The notes beneath the pieces are model-generated. The model was not told the origin of the DNA, did no database searches, and was given only the letters and a program-made list of their open reading frames with translations. Below are positions 23,594 to 32,370 of a stretch of 51,323 nt of DNA, piece after piece (the first letter of the stretch is position 1; the number at the start of each line of letters is the position of its first letter). Origin of the DNA: Glycomyces luteolus (GTDB lineage Bacteria > Actinomycetota > Actinomycetes > Mycobacteriales > Micromonosporaceae). The translations under genes and the position numbers were made by a program. The DNA lies in assembly GCF_027622875.1 (NCBI RefSeq), contig NZ_JAPZVP010000006.1, positions 63,200 through 114,522 on the forward strand. The letters run 5' to 3'.

Positions 23594-25323
23594 TGCTCAC
23601 CTCCCGCCGGGCGCTTCGATCCCAGCGCTGGGCCTGAGCCCGGGGCCTTGCCCGGAGGCGGGGGCGGGGCATGGTGGCCCGGGCCCGCGGCGGGAATCGC
23701 GTGGGGTCGGGCGCTGGGTGAGGCGGCCATGCGCGCCATCGCGGCTTTCGCTTTGGCGCGCAGTTCGGCCTGCTGCTGCTCGGCCCGGGCGCGCGCTGCC
23801 GCAGCCTCGGCTGCCGCTTCTTGGTCACGGCGCTGGTTGGCGTCGAGGGCTTCTTCGCGGCGGTGTGCGAGCGGGACCACTTCGTCGCGGCGGACTTGGA
23901 CGACCGGCTGGGCCTCGGGCCGCTCGATGAGGGTGCCGTCCGGTACTGCCGCCAACGGATGGGTCTCGCGTGCCGGTGCGGGGCGCGTCCCCGCGGCCGG
24001 GTCGGGACTGGCGTCGTCCAGCGGCGAAGTCACCGTGCTCAGGCGGTGGTCCGGCCGCGGGGCCGTCTCAGCGGCCGGCGCGTATGGTGTGGCGTTGCCG
24101 CCGATGCTCGGGCTCCCGTCGACACTGACCGGCGCCGCATCGTCCAACGGCGATTGCGGTCCCTGCTCCGGCCCGCGGGCGGGTGCGGGCGAGTGCGTCG
24201 CGCGGGCCTCGGCGTCATTGCGGAACCCGGCCCACTCGTTGAACCCGGCCGGTTCGGGCGGCAGATCCGGAAAGCGGTCCTGGTGCGGCTTGCGCTTCCA
24301 CGGCGGCCGAGTCATATCGCGCCCCCAGACGGTTCCAGGAACGGTCGTATTCCGCTTTTTGGCACCTCCAGCGCGGCCGCCGCTAGCGCCGTCGATCAAT
24401 TTCGACATCACCAGCGCCTGCGCCAGTCGAGAGCCGGGAATCGCCACGGGTCGGCCTCGCGCGATCTTGAAGACCTCGCCCTGGACTTTCCACATGAACC
24501 AGACCAGTAGCACGACGTAGATGAACGTCCAGTTCCATTCCAGGAGGGTCTGGTTCGGCAGCTCGACAATGACCTCGTGATAGGTCCAGACCAGGAGCGC
24601 CTGGCCGATACACGAGGCCATGCAAGCGCCCATGAGCCGCCACCACATGGTCGCGAATTGCTGTGTCGCCGGTAGCCCGTGGCACGCCAGTCCAAGCGGC
24701 GCCAATGCCACGACGAAGAACCAGACGAGGTTGCGAATCAGCGAGGTGATGAACAGGACCGCAAGACAGATAATGGCGAGGATGATCATGAAAATGTCGA
24801 ACAGTGTCGGCGTATCGTCACCCTCGAAAATGCGCGCTGACAAACGGGATGCGAAGCTGGATCGCTCGACCTCGGTACCGGGAACAGCAGAGCATGAGCT
24901 GCTGTAGTTACCGTCCTCGTCGTAGCCCGGTTCCGTGCACTCCCATTCCTGGTCGATGCTCAGGTCGCCCGAAGCGAAAGCGTCAACCAGGTCGTTGGTA
25001 ATGCTGAACGACTGGTCGAGCAATGGCGCTGACAGGCCCGCGAGCAGGAGCCCGATGACAAGTCGAGGAGCGATCTCGCGAACGGAGTATCGGGTCTGCA
25101 GCGTCTCATGGGTCATGAGCAGGAAGCCACCCACGACGATCACCAGCGCATAGGAAGATCCCACGACCATCAGAAACGACTCACTGAACGTCATGCCATG
25201 GTCGTGGAACGTGCCTGACAGGTGCAGGAAGTCAGAGGTGGTGATTTCCTCCCACAACCCCTGGCGCCATTCGTCGAGCTTGTTGAAAAACCATTTGATG
25301 AGGCCGTCGAAGATGTCATTCAT
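23590..25323 (-). CDS. VirB6/TrbL-like polytopic channel protein, 577 aa
   Basis: The first 300 residues carry several membrane helices (LMVVGSSYALVIVVGGFLLM, FMIILAIICLAVLFITSLI, FFVVALAPLGLACHGL, TFIYVVLLVWFMW). A long Pro/Ala/Arg-rich cytoplasmic tail follows. This is the arrangement of the inner-membrane channel component of type IV systems in actinobacteria. The helices come before a conserved-looking VQGEVFKIARGRP. It overlaps the pilin-like gene by eight bases and the PrgI-like gene by four. The low-complexity tail probably contacts the ATPases. Confidence 0.78.
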   Translation of the reverse strand: MNDIFDGLIKWFFNKLDEWRQGLWEEITTSDFLHLSGTFHDHGMTFSESFLMVVGSSYALVIVVGGFLLMTHETLQTRYSVREIAPRLVIGLLLAGLSAPLLDQSFSITNDLVDAFASGDLSIDQEWECTEPGYDEDGNYSSSCSAVPGTEVERSSFASRLSARIFEGDDTPTLFDIFMIILAIICLAVLFITSLIRNLVWFFVVALAPLGLACHGLPATQQFATMWWRLMGACMASCIGQALLVWTYHEVIVELPNQTLLEWNWTFIYVVLLVWFMWKVQGEVFKIARGRPVAIPGSRLAQALVMSKLIDGASGGRAGGAKKRNTTVPGTVWGRDMTRPPWKRKPHQDRFPDLPPEPAGFNEWAGFRNDAEARATHSPAPARGPEQGPQSPLDDAAPVSVDGSPSIGGNATPYAPAAETAPRPDHRLSTVTSPLDDASPDPAAGTRPAPARETHPLAAVPDGTLIERPEAQPVVQVRRDEVVPLAHRREEALDANQRRDQEAAAEAAAARARAEQQQAELRAKAKAAMARMAASPSARPHAIPAAGPGHHAPPPPPGKAPGSGPALGSKRPAGGEQ

Positions 25324-25678
25324 GGACCAGGATCGCTCTCAGAACCTCGACGAACGGCACGGCGAGAATGACGATGGCGAAACCGATAGCAGACGCTCGC
25401 AAACCGCTCTTGGCTTTCTCTGTCTCACTCGGATCAGAGGCGAGCAGATACCGGAGCCCGGCGACCGTGAGCATGACCGCGACCACGGTCCCGGCAATGC
25501 CGAAAATCCACAGGCGCAAGTTGTCGAGCACCGCGATGATGTCCTCGGTCTCGGCCAGCGCCGCACTCGGCGTCGCAAAGACCAACACCCCGACGCCGGC
25601 GCCGACCGCCGCCAACGGCGGTAGCCATCGGGCCAGACGAGCCCTCGTTGTTCGGTGAGCCGTTCCCACGTCCCGCAC
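25316..25678 (-). CDS. VirB2/TrbC pilin-like protein, 120 aa
   Basis: A basic start and a long hydrophobic segment (WLPPLAAVGAGVGVLVFATP) ending in SAALAETED look like a signal peptide of a pilin. After it come two membrane helices (LWIFGIAGTVVAVMLTVAGL and IGFAIVILAVPFVEVLRAIL), the VirB2 hairpin. Size and first position in the operon fit VirB2. The start at GTG 25678 follows a G-run; a nearby GTG would also be possible. Confidence 0.75.
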   Translation of the reverse strand: MRDVGTAHRTTRARLARWLPPLAAVGAGVGVLVFATPSAALAETEDIIAVLDNLRLWIFGIAGTVVAVMLTVAGLRYLLASDPSETEKAKSGLRASAIGFAIVILAVPFVEVLRAILVHE

Positions 25679-25858
25679 CCCCCAGGCGCGATCGAGTCGT
25701 GAGGTCGGCCCGGGGATTGGCCGGGCCGACCGGGCCCGCCGGCGGGGGTCGGTGCTCGGTGAGACACCACCTCCTCAGGTCGGATGCGAACAGGAACGCC
25801 TGGACCGCACCCGCGCCTGGCGGGACCCGAGCCAGCCATCTGTCCGACCGACTCACCT

Positions 25859-25915
25859 AGGTACGGCAGGGTGCGCGGGCATTTCCGCGGAGGTGCGCGC
25901 ACCTCGCGCGCACCC
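25859..25915 (-). promoter_or_regulatory. promoter-operator module 2, reading left into the transfer operon
   Basis: Read on the minus strand: GGGTGCGCGC, the 16-bp palindrome GAGGTGCGCGCACCTC (25890-25905), the CCGCGGAAA inverted-repeat block, then GCGCACCCTGCC followed by GTACCTAG where modules 1 and 3 have TATATAG. It sits about 180 bases upstream of the pilin-like gene. The altered -10 may mean a weaker or activator-dependent promoter. Confidence 0.65.
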
Positions 25916-26118
25916 GACCGGGCGAAACATCGCGGCCGGGCGCTAACCACCGCTCGGAGGGTGCGCGCACCCCGGCCAAGCCCTCAGCGGGCACCTCGCA
26001 GTGGGTGCGCGGATGTGTCGGGGAAGGGTGCGCGCTGTTCAGCGGGGTGCGCGAGGGCAGGTGCGCGCACCCCAGGCACAGGGTGCGCACGGGACTGGAC
26101 GCACCCTCGGGTGCGCGC
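25866..26118. repeat. iteron-like cluster of GGGTGCGCG cores
   Basis: About ten copies of the core or its complement occur here, including full palindromes at 25890-25905 and 25959-25972 (GGGTGCGCGCACCC), partial ones near 26003, 26036, 26044, 26060 and 26080, and facing half-sites at 26101-26118. No gene is supported from 25679 to 26173. Such dense repeats between the transfer operon and a regulator gene suit an origin of replication or transfer, or a multi-site operator. Confidence 0.65.
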
Positions 26119-26173
26119 GCTACCTGGGAGAACGCCGAGGCGACCGGCCTCGAACAAGCATCAGGAGCCCATC

Positions 26174-26998
26174 ATGCGCACCGACAAGACACCGCTGGAA
26201 GTAGTCGCCGACGCGTTCACCACACTCATCACCGGCCAGGAGAAGATCACCGTCGACGCCGCCAAGATGAGCGGCCTACCTGACCGTGAACTGAGCCTCG
26301 CAGAGATCGCAGCCATCTTGAGCAACCGTGACACTACGAACGGGGCCAAGGACGCCCTCTGGGCCGAGCTGGTGATACGAACCAGGAGGTCGCCTGCGCC
26401 TTGGACCTTCATCTGCGCTGGCCTGGCTCTGCCCGGCCTGCGCAACGCCGTCAAGAAGGCGGCCTGGCTCGCCCCCAGCTATGCCGAACGCGCCGACATC
26501 GAATCGGCCGCCATGGAGGGCTTCACCACCGCGCTCCCCGACGTCGACCTTGTGGCGCCCCGCATCGTCAGGCGCCTGTGCAACAGCGCGCACACTGAGG
26601 CCCGCCGGTACGCCAAGGAGCTCGGCCGCTACGAGAAAGGGCTGACCTCAGTCGTCTACGAATCCCGCCCGCCCCGCAGGCCCGACGGGCACGTCGACTT
26701 CGTCCTCGCCCGTGCCGTGAGCGACAATGCCATCGACGAGGACGACGCGAGAATGATCCAGGACACCTTCCTCGACGGTCAGAGCGTGAACGACTACGCC
26801 GGGGCACATGGACTCAGTCCTGATCAAGTAACCCGCTGGCGCCGACGAGTCCGTGAAAATCTCGCGGAATGGTTCCATGGTGAAAAGGATCGAGCCTCGA
26901 GCAGCAGACTCGCCTCGGATGGAAATGCCTCATTGCAGTTAGTCCGACGAGGGCCAATCTCCATATTCGGACGCACCTCTAGATATTCGCCAATGTAG
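26174..26998 (+). CDS. sigma-factor-like helix-turn-helix regulator, 274 aa
   Basis: ATG 26174 follows CAGGAGCCCATC; the frame open to 25784 runs through the repeats and is not coding. The middle part is helical with a RNA-polymerase-sigma flavour (IVRRLCNSAHTEARRYAKEL). Near the C-terminus DGQSVNDYAGAHGLSPDQVT followed by RWRRRVRENLAEWF is a region-4-type helix-turn-helix. It reads away from the repeat cluster and is the best candidate in the window for a regulator of the three modules, though a direct link is only inferred. The last 60 bases overlap the 3' end of the convergent STAND gene. Confidence 0.6.
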   Translation: MRTDKTPLEVVADAFTTLITGQEKITVDAAKMSGLPDRELSLAEIAAILSNRDTTNGAKDALWAELVIRTRRSPAPWTFICAGLALPGLRNAVKKAAWLAPSYAERADIESAAMEGFTTALPDVDLVAPRIVRRLCNSAHTEARRYAKELGRYEKGLTSVVYESRPPRRPDGHVDFVLARAVSDNAIDEDDARMIQDTFLDGQSVNDYAGAHGLSPDQVTRWRRRVRENLAEWFHGEKDRASSSRLASDGNASLQLVRRGPISIFGRTSRYSPM

Positions 26999-28735
26999 CG
27001 TCCGTCCGGCAGATTCAGACGCGAATGATGCCGGATGATTGAACCGGCTGATGGCCATGTCAAGGGTATCCATGAGCTGCGCTCGACTGCCGGGCTCGAC
27101 CAGATGAAAGGAGTTTGAAACATTATCCACCTCGGCCAGGAACCACATACGCGTCGCCTCGCTCCAGGGACGAAAGGATTGCAATCGTTCAGCATAGTAA
27201 TTAGCCAACGAGTCTTGCACAGCTAGGATTTCTCCCGATCTTTCGCTCTGAAAATATGCATAGTCACGAAGGCTGTCATGACTGCTGTATGAGCGAAGGC
27301 TTGGATCGGAGATCTCGACACTATGGAAAAAACGACGAGCAAACCCTGCTTTCATAAGTTCATCCATCAATTGATGCGCTTCCCGAATATCGCAACCTAG
27401 CGCAGCAGAAAGACTCCCTGCGGTCGGAGCGTACCCCGGGTGCGCGCCAAAGACGCGCAGCGCATATTGCTGGTCGCCGCTAAGGTTTCGGTACGAACCG
27501 TCAAAACGATCAAATAGTTGCCGTTGAACATCCAGACTTTCGTCGAACGGAACAGATTCAACGTCGCTCGCGATTTCTTCAAGGCTGCGATATCGCTCTC
27601 GAATTTGCAGGGCGTGAAATTCCACAAGTACGGGAATTCGGAAGTCTGCCTCGACAATCTTTTCTATCAGCTTGCAATCATGCCCAGATCCGGCAACCTG
27701 AGAAAAGAGAGCAACTGCACTCGGATCGTCAAGCGCGTCGAGCGTCAGTGGCGAGTTGTCACTTGACAGTTCGATATAGTCGCGACTAGTAATGATGGTG
27801 GCACAGTTCGGTTCGCCGCGTACAAGAAGCTCCGCGATTTGATTGAGATTTCGAATGTTGTCCCACACCATCAAGAGGCGACGCCCTGCCGTGTAGGCAC
27901 GCCATGCACTCAATCGCTCTGCAGGCGACAGGCGGCTGACCTGCTCAGCCGAAATCTGTTCAGTCACAGTGGGAAGAATCTGAAGCAGGGCTTGATCGAC
28001 CGATTGCGGCGCATGGTCGCCAGAATACGACTGGAAGTCATAGAAGATGCGACCATCCGGATAGCGGTCGCGATAGCGGTCAGCATAAGCGAGGGCCAAC
28101 CTCGTTTTTCCAATGCCACCGAAGCCACGGACAGACTGAATCCTGGCAATCCCGTCCCCTGATTCGAGTGTTTTGGCAAGTTGGCGGAGTTCATCGTCGC
28201 GGCCAACGAAACTGGCAGTGGTCGTGTCGGGGTTCCAATAGTCGCTTTGCCGCTTCGGCCCAAGTTTGTCTAGGTCAGCTTCCGCTAGGAAGTCGCTCCA
28301 CATCTCCGCGAGGGCGTGTTCCCCGCGAACCGCTTCTCTGCGGATCTGCTCGAGGATGCCCACGCAAAGCGCCACTACAAGGGGGTCGTGGCGGTCTGCA
28401 GGATCGGTCGTCCCGTCCGGCCCAGGGGGAGCGTAGATCTCCCCCACCCAGGCGCGTACGGCCGGAACGATGTCGATCGGATACGACCCGTCGAGGAGGG
28501 GCCAATCATCGATCGCTCTCTCGAGCAGGAGCGATCCGATGTGGTCCCGTTCAAGCTGATCCTCGAAGAGGCTCGCCACAGCGTCGGTTACGCCGCCGCT
28601 TACCGCTGACTCAAGTGCCTTGCGCATCGCTGGTAGGTCCCGCCCGCGTAGGGCGCGCCTTCGCGCGGCGCCCGCCGCTGTATCCAGGAGCTTTCTGCCT
28701 GCCCAGGCCGCGAGTGTTGAGGTGAGTGGATCCAT
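26939..28735 (-). CDS. NB-ARC STAND ATPase, 598 aa, short C-terminus
   Basis: Residues 1-165 form a helical N-terminal domain of unknown type. The NB-ARC core begins at FVGRDDEL, with Walker A GFGGIGKT at 204-211, Walker B RLLMVWDN at about 286-293 and a TSRD sensor at 316-319, then a winged helix (LSAALGCDIREAHQLMDELM). STAND ATPases switch on when they sense a ligand and then trigger effectors. The usual long TPR arm is nearly absent: the protein ends some 90 residues after the point where it should begin. The DNA is visibly A/T-richer than its neighbours from about 27000 to 28150, which points to separate acquisition. It lies 125 bases downstream of the CHAT gene in the same direction. Confidence 0.82.
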   Translation of the reverse strand: MDPLTSTLAAWAGRKLLDTAAGAARRRALRGRDLPAMRKALESAVSGGVTDAVASLFEDQLERDHIGSLLLERAIDDWPLLDGSYPIDIVPAVRAWVGEIYAPPGPDGTTDPADRHDPLVVALCVGILEQIRREAVRGEHALAEMWSDFLAEADLDKLGPKRQSDYWNPDTTTASFVGRDDELRQLAKTLESGDGIARIQSVRGFGGIGKTRLALAYADRYRDRYPDGRIFYDFQSYSGDHAPQSVDQALLQILPTVTEQISAEQVSRLSPAERLSAWRAYTAGRRLLMVWDNIRNLNQIAELLVRGEPNCATIITSRDYIELSSDNSPLTLDALDDPSAVALFSQVAGSGHDCKLIEKIVEADFRIPVLVEFHALQIRERYRSLEEIASDVESVPFDESLDVQRQLFDRFDGSYRNLSGDQQYALRVFGAHPGYAPTAGSLSAALGCDIREAHQLMDELMKAGFARRFFHSVEISDPSLRSYSSHDSLRDYAYFQSERSGEILAVQDSLANYYAERLQSFRPWSEATRMWFLAEVDNVSNSFHLVEPGSRAQLMDTLDMAISRFNHPASFASESAGRTLHWRISRGASEYGDWPSSD

Positions 28736-28860
28736 CCGAGGGGTGCCTCCGACTACAGAACGCGAGACCTCAACAATATCGATTCGCGTCTAGCGGTGGC
28801 GAAGACGAACGCGGACGTACGCCTGCTTGAAGAGTCTCAACGGCCGGGGGAAGACCTGGT

Positions 28861-31800
28861 TCAGCTGCGCACCAGCACAAACCCTGCCCAAACCGAGGGC
28901 CACGCGATGTACCCTGTTCGATCCCGAACGGCGATCATGGCCTCGCGCACCGCGCTCGCTGCGCGATCGGATCTGAATTCGCCGTCGACCCAGATTCGCT
29001 GATAGAACTCGGTGTTGAAATCAAGCGTGGTCTTGTCCGGGACGGACCAAAGGGTCGCGATTACCTTCGAGATACCTGCGAGGTGGAATCCGGTTGCAAG
29101 AGACAGCGATTGGCTACGGAGAGGTGCTGCGGCAACGACTCCCGTTTGGCAGGCGGACAGGTTCCCCAGCCGCACGTGGCTGAGGTCGATGCCGAGCAAG
29201 TGCTCGACGGTCAGCGGCGCACCGGTCAGGTAGAGGGCGCTCTGTGAGGGATGGTGCGGATTCGCCTTGCCGTGAAGGGCAAAGTGCACCACGCTGGCTT
29301 GTCGTAGATGTTCGACTGTGTGCTCGATGTCGGCATCGGCGCCCGTCAATACCACCGGGTCTGCCCATGGCCCCGCCTGCTTGGCGATCGCGAGTTCCGA
29401 TTCTGCTTGTTCAAGCCTCTTGCGCCCATCGTTCGGAGCGCCAACGGCGAGGAGCGAAGGGGCCTGTTGCACCGAGGCGACGTCGGTGCCGATCTCAGAC
29501 GCGGCATCTATCATCCCGTAGGTCACTTCGCATCGGTCGAGCAAGTACTCGGGTCTGGCGACATCGTGCTTCGAGATCCCGCCAAGGACCGCGATGTGTA
29601 GCGGGAGACCGGTGAGACGGCCGTGTAGCACCCAGTGCAACTTCGGAGCAGGCCTGCTGGCCGTGGATTGCTCCAATGCATTGAGGACCGGTTGGACGAC
29701 GGTCGTGCCCAATCTGCGGAGGGTCCGCAGCAGTTCACTGCCGCCTTCGTGCCAGAAGCGAGCCTCAGGTGCGGGGCCGGCCGCGGCGGCTCGAAGCTGC
29801 GCCATCTCCTTCGTCGCCAAGGCGGGGACGTCTGCAGCGATGGCCTCGAGCTCCTTTGAGGCCACGTCAAGGGCGATCGCAACTATGTCCACCCCGGCGA
29901 TCAGCGCCCAAGCGTGTTCGGGTCCGGCGAAGAGATGCATGGTTCGTTTGCAGTCTTCCGCGAGGCCGCTGTCCTGACCTGACGTGATCTCTGCAGGGGG
30001 AGCTTCTAGCAAGTCATTGACCAGAGATTCGAGTTCCTGATGTGCATCGAATCGAGCCTGGTCCTCCCAGGAAGATCGGGCTCGCCAGGTCTCATTCGAC
30101 AGGATGGCTGCAATCAGTCCCTTGTAGCGTTCGCCTAGCTCGGGATTTCGTTCCAGGGCAGCATCAAGTTGACGGAGGCGCCGGTGCTCGATGGTAAGGA
30201 GATGGCTATCTCGCCGCAGGACAACCAGCGCGCGTTCTGGGCCGTCCACGGTGCTGTTCTGCAAGAGTCTGTCCGCGGCGCGAGTGGCTAGGTCTTCGAA
30301 ACGGTGGAGGATGTCCTCCCGGGCAGGTAGTGGCAGATACCAGGCCGCAACCTCGGCGAGAAGGGCCGATGCCGCCTCCCATAGAGGTGCACTTTGATCG
30401 GGCCAGTGGCGGTCGACAAGTGCAGCCGTAGCCTCAGCGTTCTGGAGCCGCTGTCGAGCTGGGACGTCACCGTTTGACACCGCCACAAGCTCGAGGTCAA
30501 CGATCGTCCCAACCGCGGTCGCGTGCGTCTCTACCCCTGCGCCCGCATCGACTTCAGCAATCACCTGGCAGGCGCGCGCCAGCGCCAGGTTGTGGGCGGC
30601 AACCGTACGTTCGAACGCCGACCCCTTTGAAGTGAGTTCGACCATCGTCTCCGCAACGATCACCAGGTCCATCCAGGCTTGTGGCGATGGACGGTGCAGG
30701 CCGATGAGTTCAAGCGTCTGGCCGAGCTTGCCGAGCCGTCTCCGCAGCTCGCTCACCGATTGAGCTCCGGAGACGGCGCTGGTGAGATCGGCGGCTGCGG
30801 TCGTAAGAAGGTGCTCCTCGAATCCGCGGAGGGACGCCAAGCAGAGAGTGAGCAGGCCGTGCGCTTCATCAACCTGCGCGTCTACCGAAGGAGAAGTTGA
30901 CAAGGCTTCCGCCCAGTCGTGACGCAACCTTTCGATCGAAGCCAGGAGGTCGGCGACGGCCACTGGATCGTCCGCGATTTCAGCAAAGCCACAGGCGTGC
31001 TTGACATAACGTTGAAGGTCACGCAGGCCCCGGATCGGATGCCGGCTGATCGCCACACATCCCCGCACCGCAGCCTGCTGAGCAGCGGTGCGATCCCCAG
31101 GATTTCCAAAGCCCCAGAACCGCTGCTGGTAAGCGCTCGCCAAAGCAAGATGGACGTTCGGATAGAACCGGTGGTCAGGATCGACCAGTTCAGCGGCTTG
31201 GCTGAGAAGCACGAGTGCTTCCTTGAAATCATCGAGTCGGCCGGACGAGCGCACCTGCAAAAGTGCCGTTGCCCCGAGGTTGGCCTTGGCACCGACGTAT
31301 CCCTCAGTGCCAGGACCGGTGGCAGCTGCGGCCTGCTCGAGAACCTCCCGCGCCTCCGCGAGGGCGTTTTCGTCCTCGTAGGCATGCCAGACAGTAAGAG
31401 CGATAGCTCCGAGCCCGGCGTAGAGCGACTCCGGGCGATAGCCGCCAGCCGCATACCGGCGGGCGCGCGGCGCGAACTGCTCTTGGAGATCCGGGAGGAA
31501 CTGCGTTGGAATCGCCTCGGCGAACACCGTGACGCCTGCGGCAATGTCCGCGATCAGCTGCATGGAGAGCGGCGTGTCATCCGGTTCAGCACTGAGGGCC
31601 TCGAGGCTGAGCGCCAATGCCGCCGCCATGTCGTCAAGCGATCCCCGGTGTCGGCCCGAGAGCCAGTAAGAGTAGGCCAAATTGCGCTGGGCTGCTGTCA
31701 CGTAGTCAGCTCCAGCAAGGCGCATATGCGAAAGAACGAACGTGCTCAGAGCTACGGCCACGACAGGGTCGGCGTCTTCCTTCTCGCGCTCAATCTTGTC

Positions 31801-32124
31801 GACCTCAGCCTTCACATCAGCCTGGGCTTGGGCTGCCGCAGCGTCCACCGCGTCCGCTGCCCCGGCGGAGGTGATCACCTGCGTGAGGATGTCAAAATCG
31901 CCAAGCACCGCGGCAGCTTTTCGCAGAGCGGAACGCTGTCGAGTTGCACGCCAGCGGATCAACCAGTAGTTCCCCAGCAGGATCCTTACTTCAGCATCCT
32001 GCCCGGCCTGACGCGCCTCCAGAGTTCGAACCGCCGCGACCGCGGCTGGTGACCAGAGAATCTCCTTGCCTGAAACTGCCACCTGACGAATCGACTCCGC
32101 GAGCCGACGCCGAGCCTCCTCCAT
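28861..32124 (-). CDS. CHAT-domain caspase-like protease with TPR-like repeats, 1087 aa
   Basis: About 800 residues of helical repeats (for example NLAYSYWLSGRHRGSLDDMA and AKANLGATALLQVRSSGRLD) precede a C-terminal CHAT domain. The catalytic pair is visible: His951 in VVHFALHG and Cys992 in LGNLSACQTG, followed by the characteristic GISKVIATLWSVPD. CHAT proteases are clan CD peptidases; in several bacterial defence systems they cut a partner protein after activation. Here the neighbours are a STAND ATPase in the same direction and a small membrane-protein pair in the opposite one. The ATG at 32124 has only a very close GGAG; an internal start is possible. Confidence 0.85.
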   Translation of the reverse strand: MEEARRRLAESIRQVAVSGKEILWSPAAVAAVRTLEARQAGQDAEVRILLGNYWLIRWRATRQRSALRKAAAVLGDFDILTQVITSAGAADAVDAAAAQAQADVKAEVDKIEREKEDADPVVAVALSTFVLSHMRLAGADYVTAAQRNLAYSYWLSGRHRGSLDDMAAALALSLEALSAEPDDTPLSMQLIADIAAGVTVFAEAIPTQFLPDLQEQFAPRARRYAAGGYRPESLYAGLGAIALTVWHAYEDENALAEAREVLEQAAAATGPGTEGYVGAKANLGATALLQVRSSGRLDDFKEALVLLSQAAELVDPDHRFYPNVHLALASAYQQRFWGFGNPGDRTAAQQAAVRGCVAISRHPIRGLRDLQRYVKHACGFAEIADDPVAVADLLASIERLRHDWAEALSTSPSVDAQVDEAHGLLTLCLASLRGFEEHLLTTAAADLTSAVSGAQSVSELRRRLGKLGQTLELIGLHRPSPQAWMDLVIVAETMVELTSKGSAFERTVAAHNLALARACQVIAEVDAGAGVETHATAVGTIVDLELVAVSNGDVPARQRLQNAEATAALVDRHWPDQSAPLWEAASALLAEVAAWYLPLPAREDILHRFEDLATRAADRLLQNSTVDGPERALVVLRRDSHLLTIEHRRLRQLDAALERNPELGERYKGLIAAILSNETWRARSSWEDQARFDAHQELESLVNDLLEAPPAEITSGQDSGLAEDCKRTMHLFAGPEHAWALIAGVDIVAIALDVASKELEAIAADVPALATKEMAQLRAAAAGPAPEARFWHEGGSELLRTLRRLGTTVVQPVLNALEQSTASRPAPKLHWVLHGRLTGLPLHIAVLGGISKHDVARPEYLLDRCEVTYGMIDAASEIGTDVASVQQAPSLLAVGAPNDGRKRLEQAESELAIAKQAGPWADPVVLTGADADIEHTVEHLRQASVVHFALHGKANPHHPSQSALYLTGAPLTVEHLLGIDLSHVRLGNLSACQTGVVAAAPLRSQSLSLATGFHLAGISKVIATLWSVPDKTTLDFNTEFYQRIWVDGEFRSDRAASAVREAMIAVRDRTGYIAWPSVWAGFVLVRS

Positions 32125-32211
32125 CTCCGAAGTTTCGATGTGCGCCTCCCTCCGGCCGGCCCTCGTGGCACGACAGGGCAGTCAATCGTGACACCCAGTT
32201 ATGATGCTCTC

Positions 32212-32370
32212 ATGAGTGACCATAACGCTGAGCCCCCGTCAGCACCGCCGCCCGCGGAGCCGGCTCCCGAGCCAGCTCCCAATCAGCCGGCAGCACCGGA
32301 CCTTGACTGGATCAAGACGATGGAAACACGTGAGGGCAACACCCTGCCCGAGAGCGAGCAGCGTGGCTGA
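32212..32370 (+). CDS. 52-aa proline-rich acidic peptide
   Basis: ATG 32212 opens a short product that begins MSDHNAEPPSAPPPAEPAPE and ends LDWIKTMETREGNTLPESEQRG. It is mostly Pro, Ala and Glu, so probably unstructured, with a short amphipathic tail. Its stop lies inside the start of the membrane protein gene (overlap 32363-32370), so the two are co-translated. It diverges from the CHAT gene across 88 bases. It could be a regulatory or inhibitor peptide, or a protease substrate; this is inference. Confidence 0.55.
   Translation: MSDHNAEPPSAPPPAEPAPEPAPNQPAAPDLDWIKTMETREGNTLPESEQRG

Noticed and set aside
25866..26118. CRISPR array
   Set aside because: The repeats are 9-18-base palindromes at irregular spacing with no unique spacers of constant length and no cas gene nearby.
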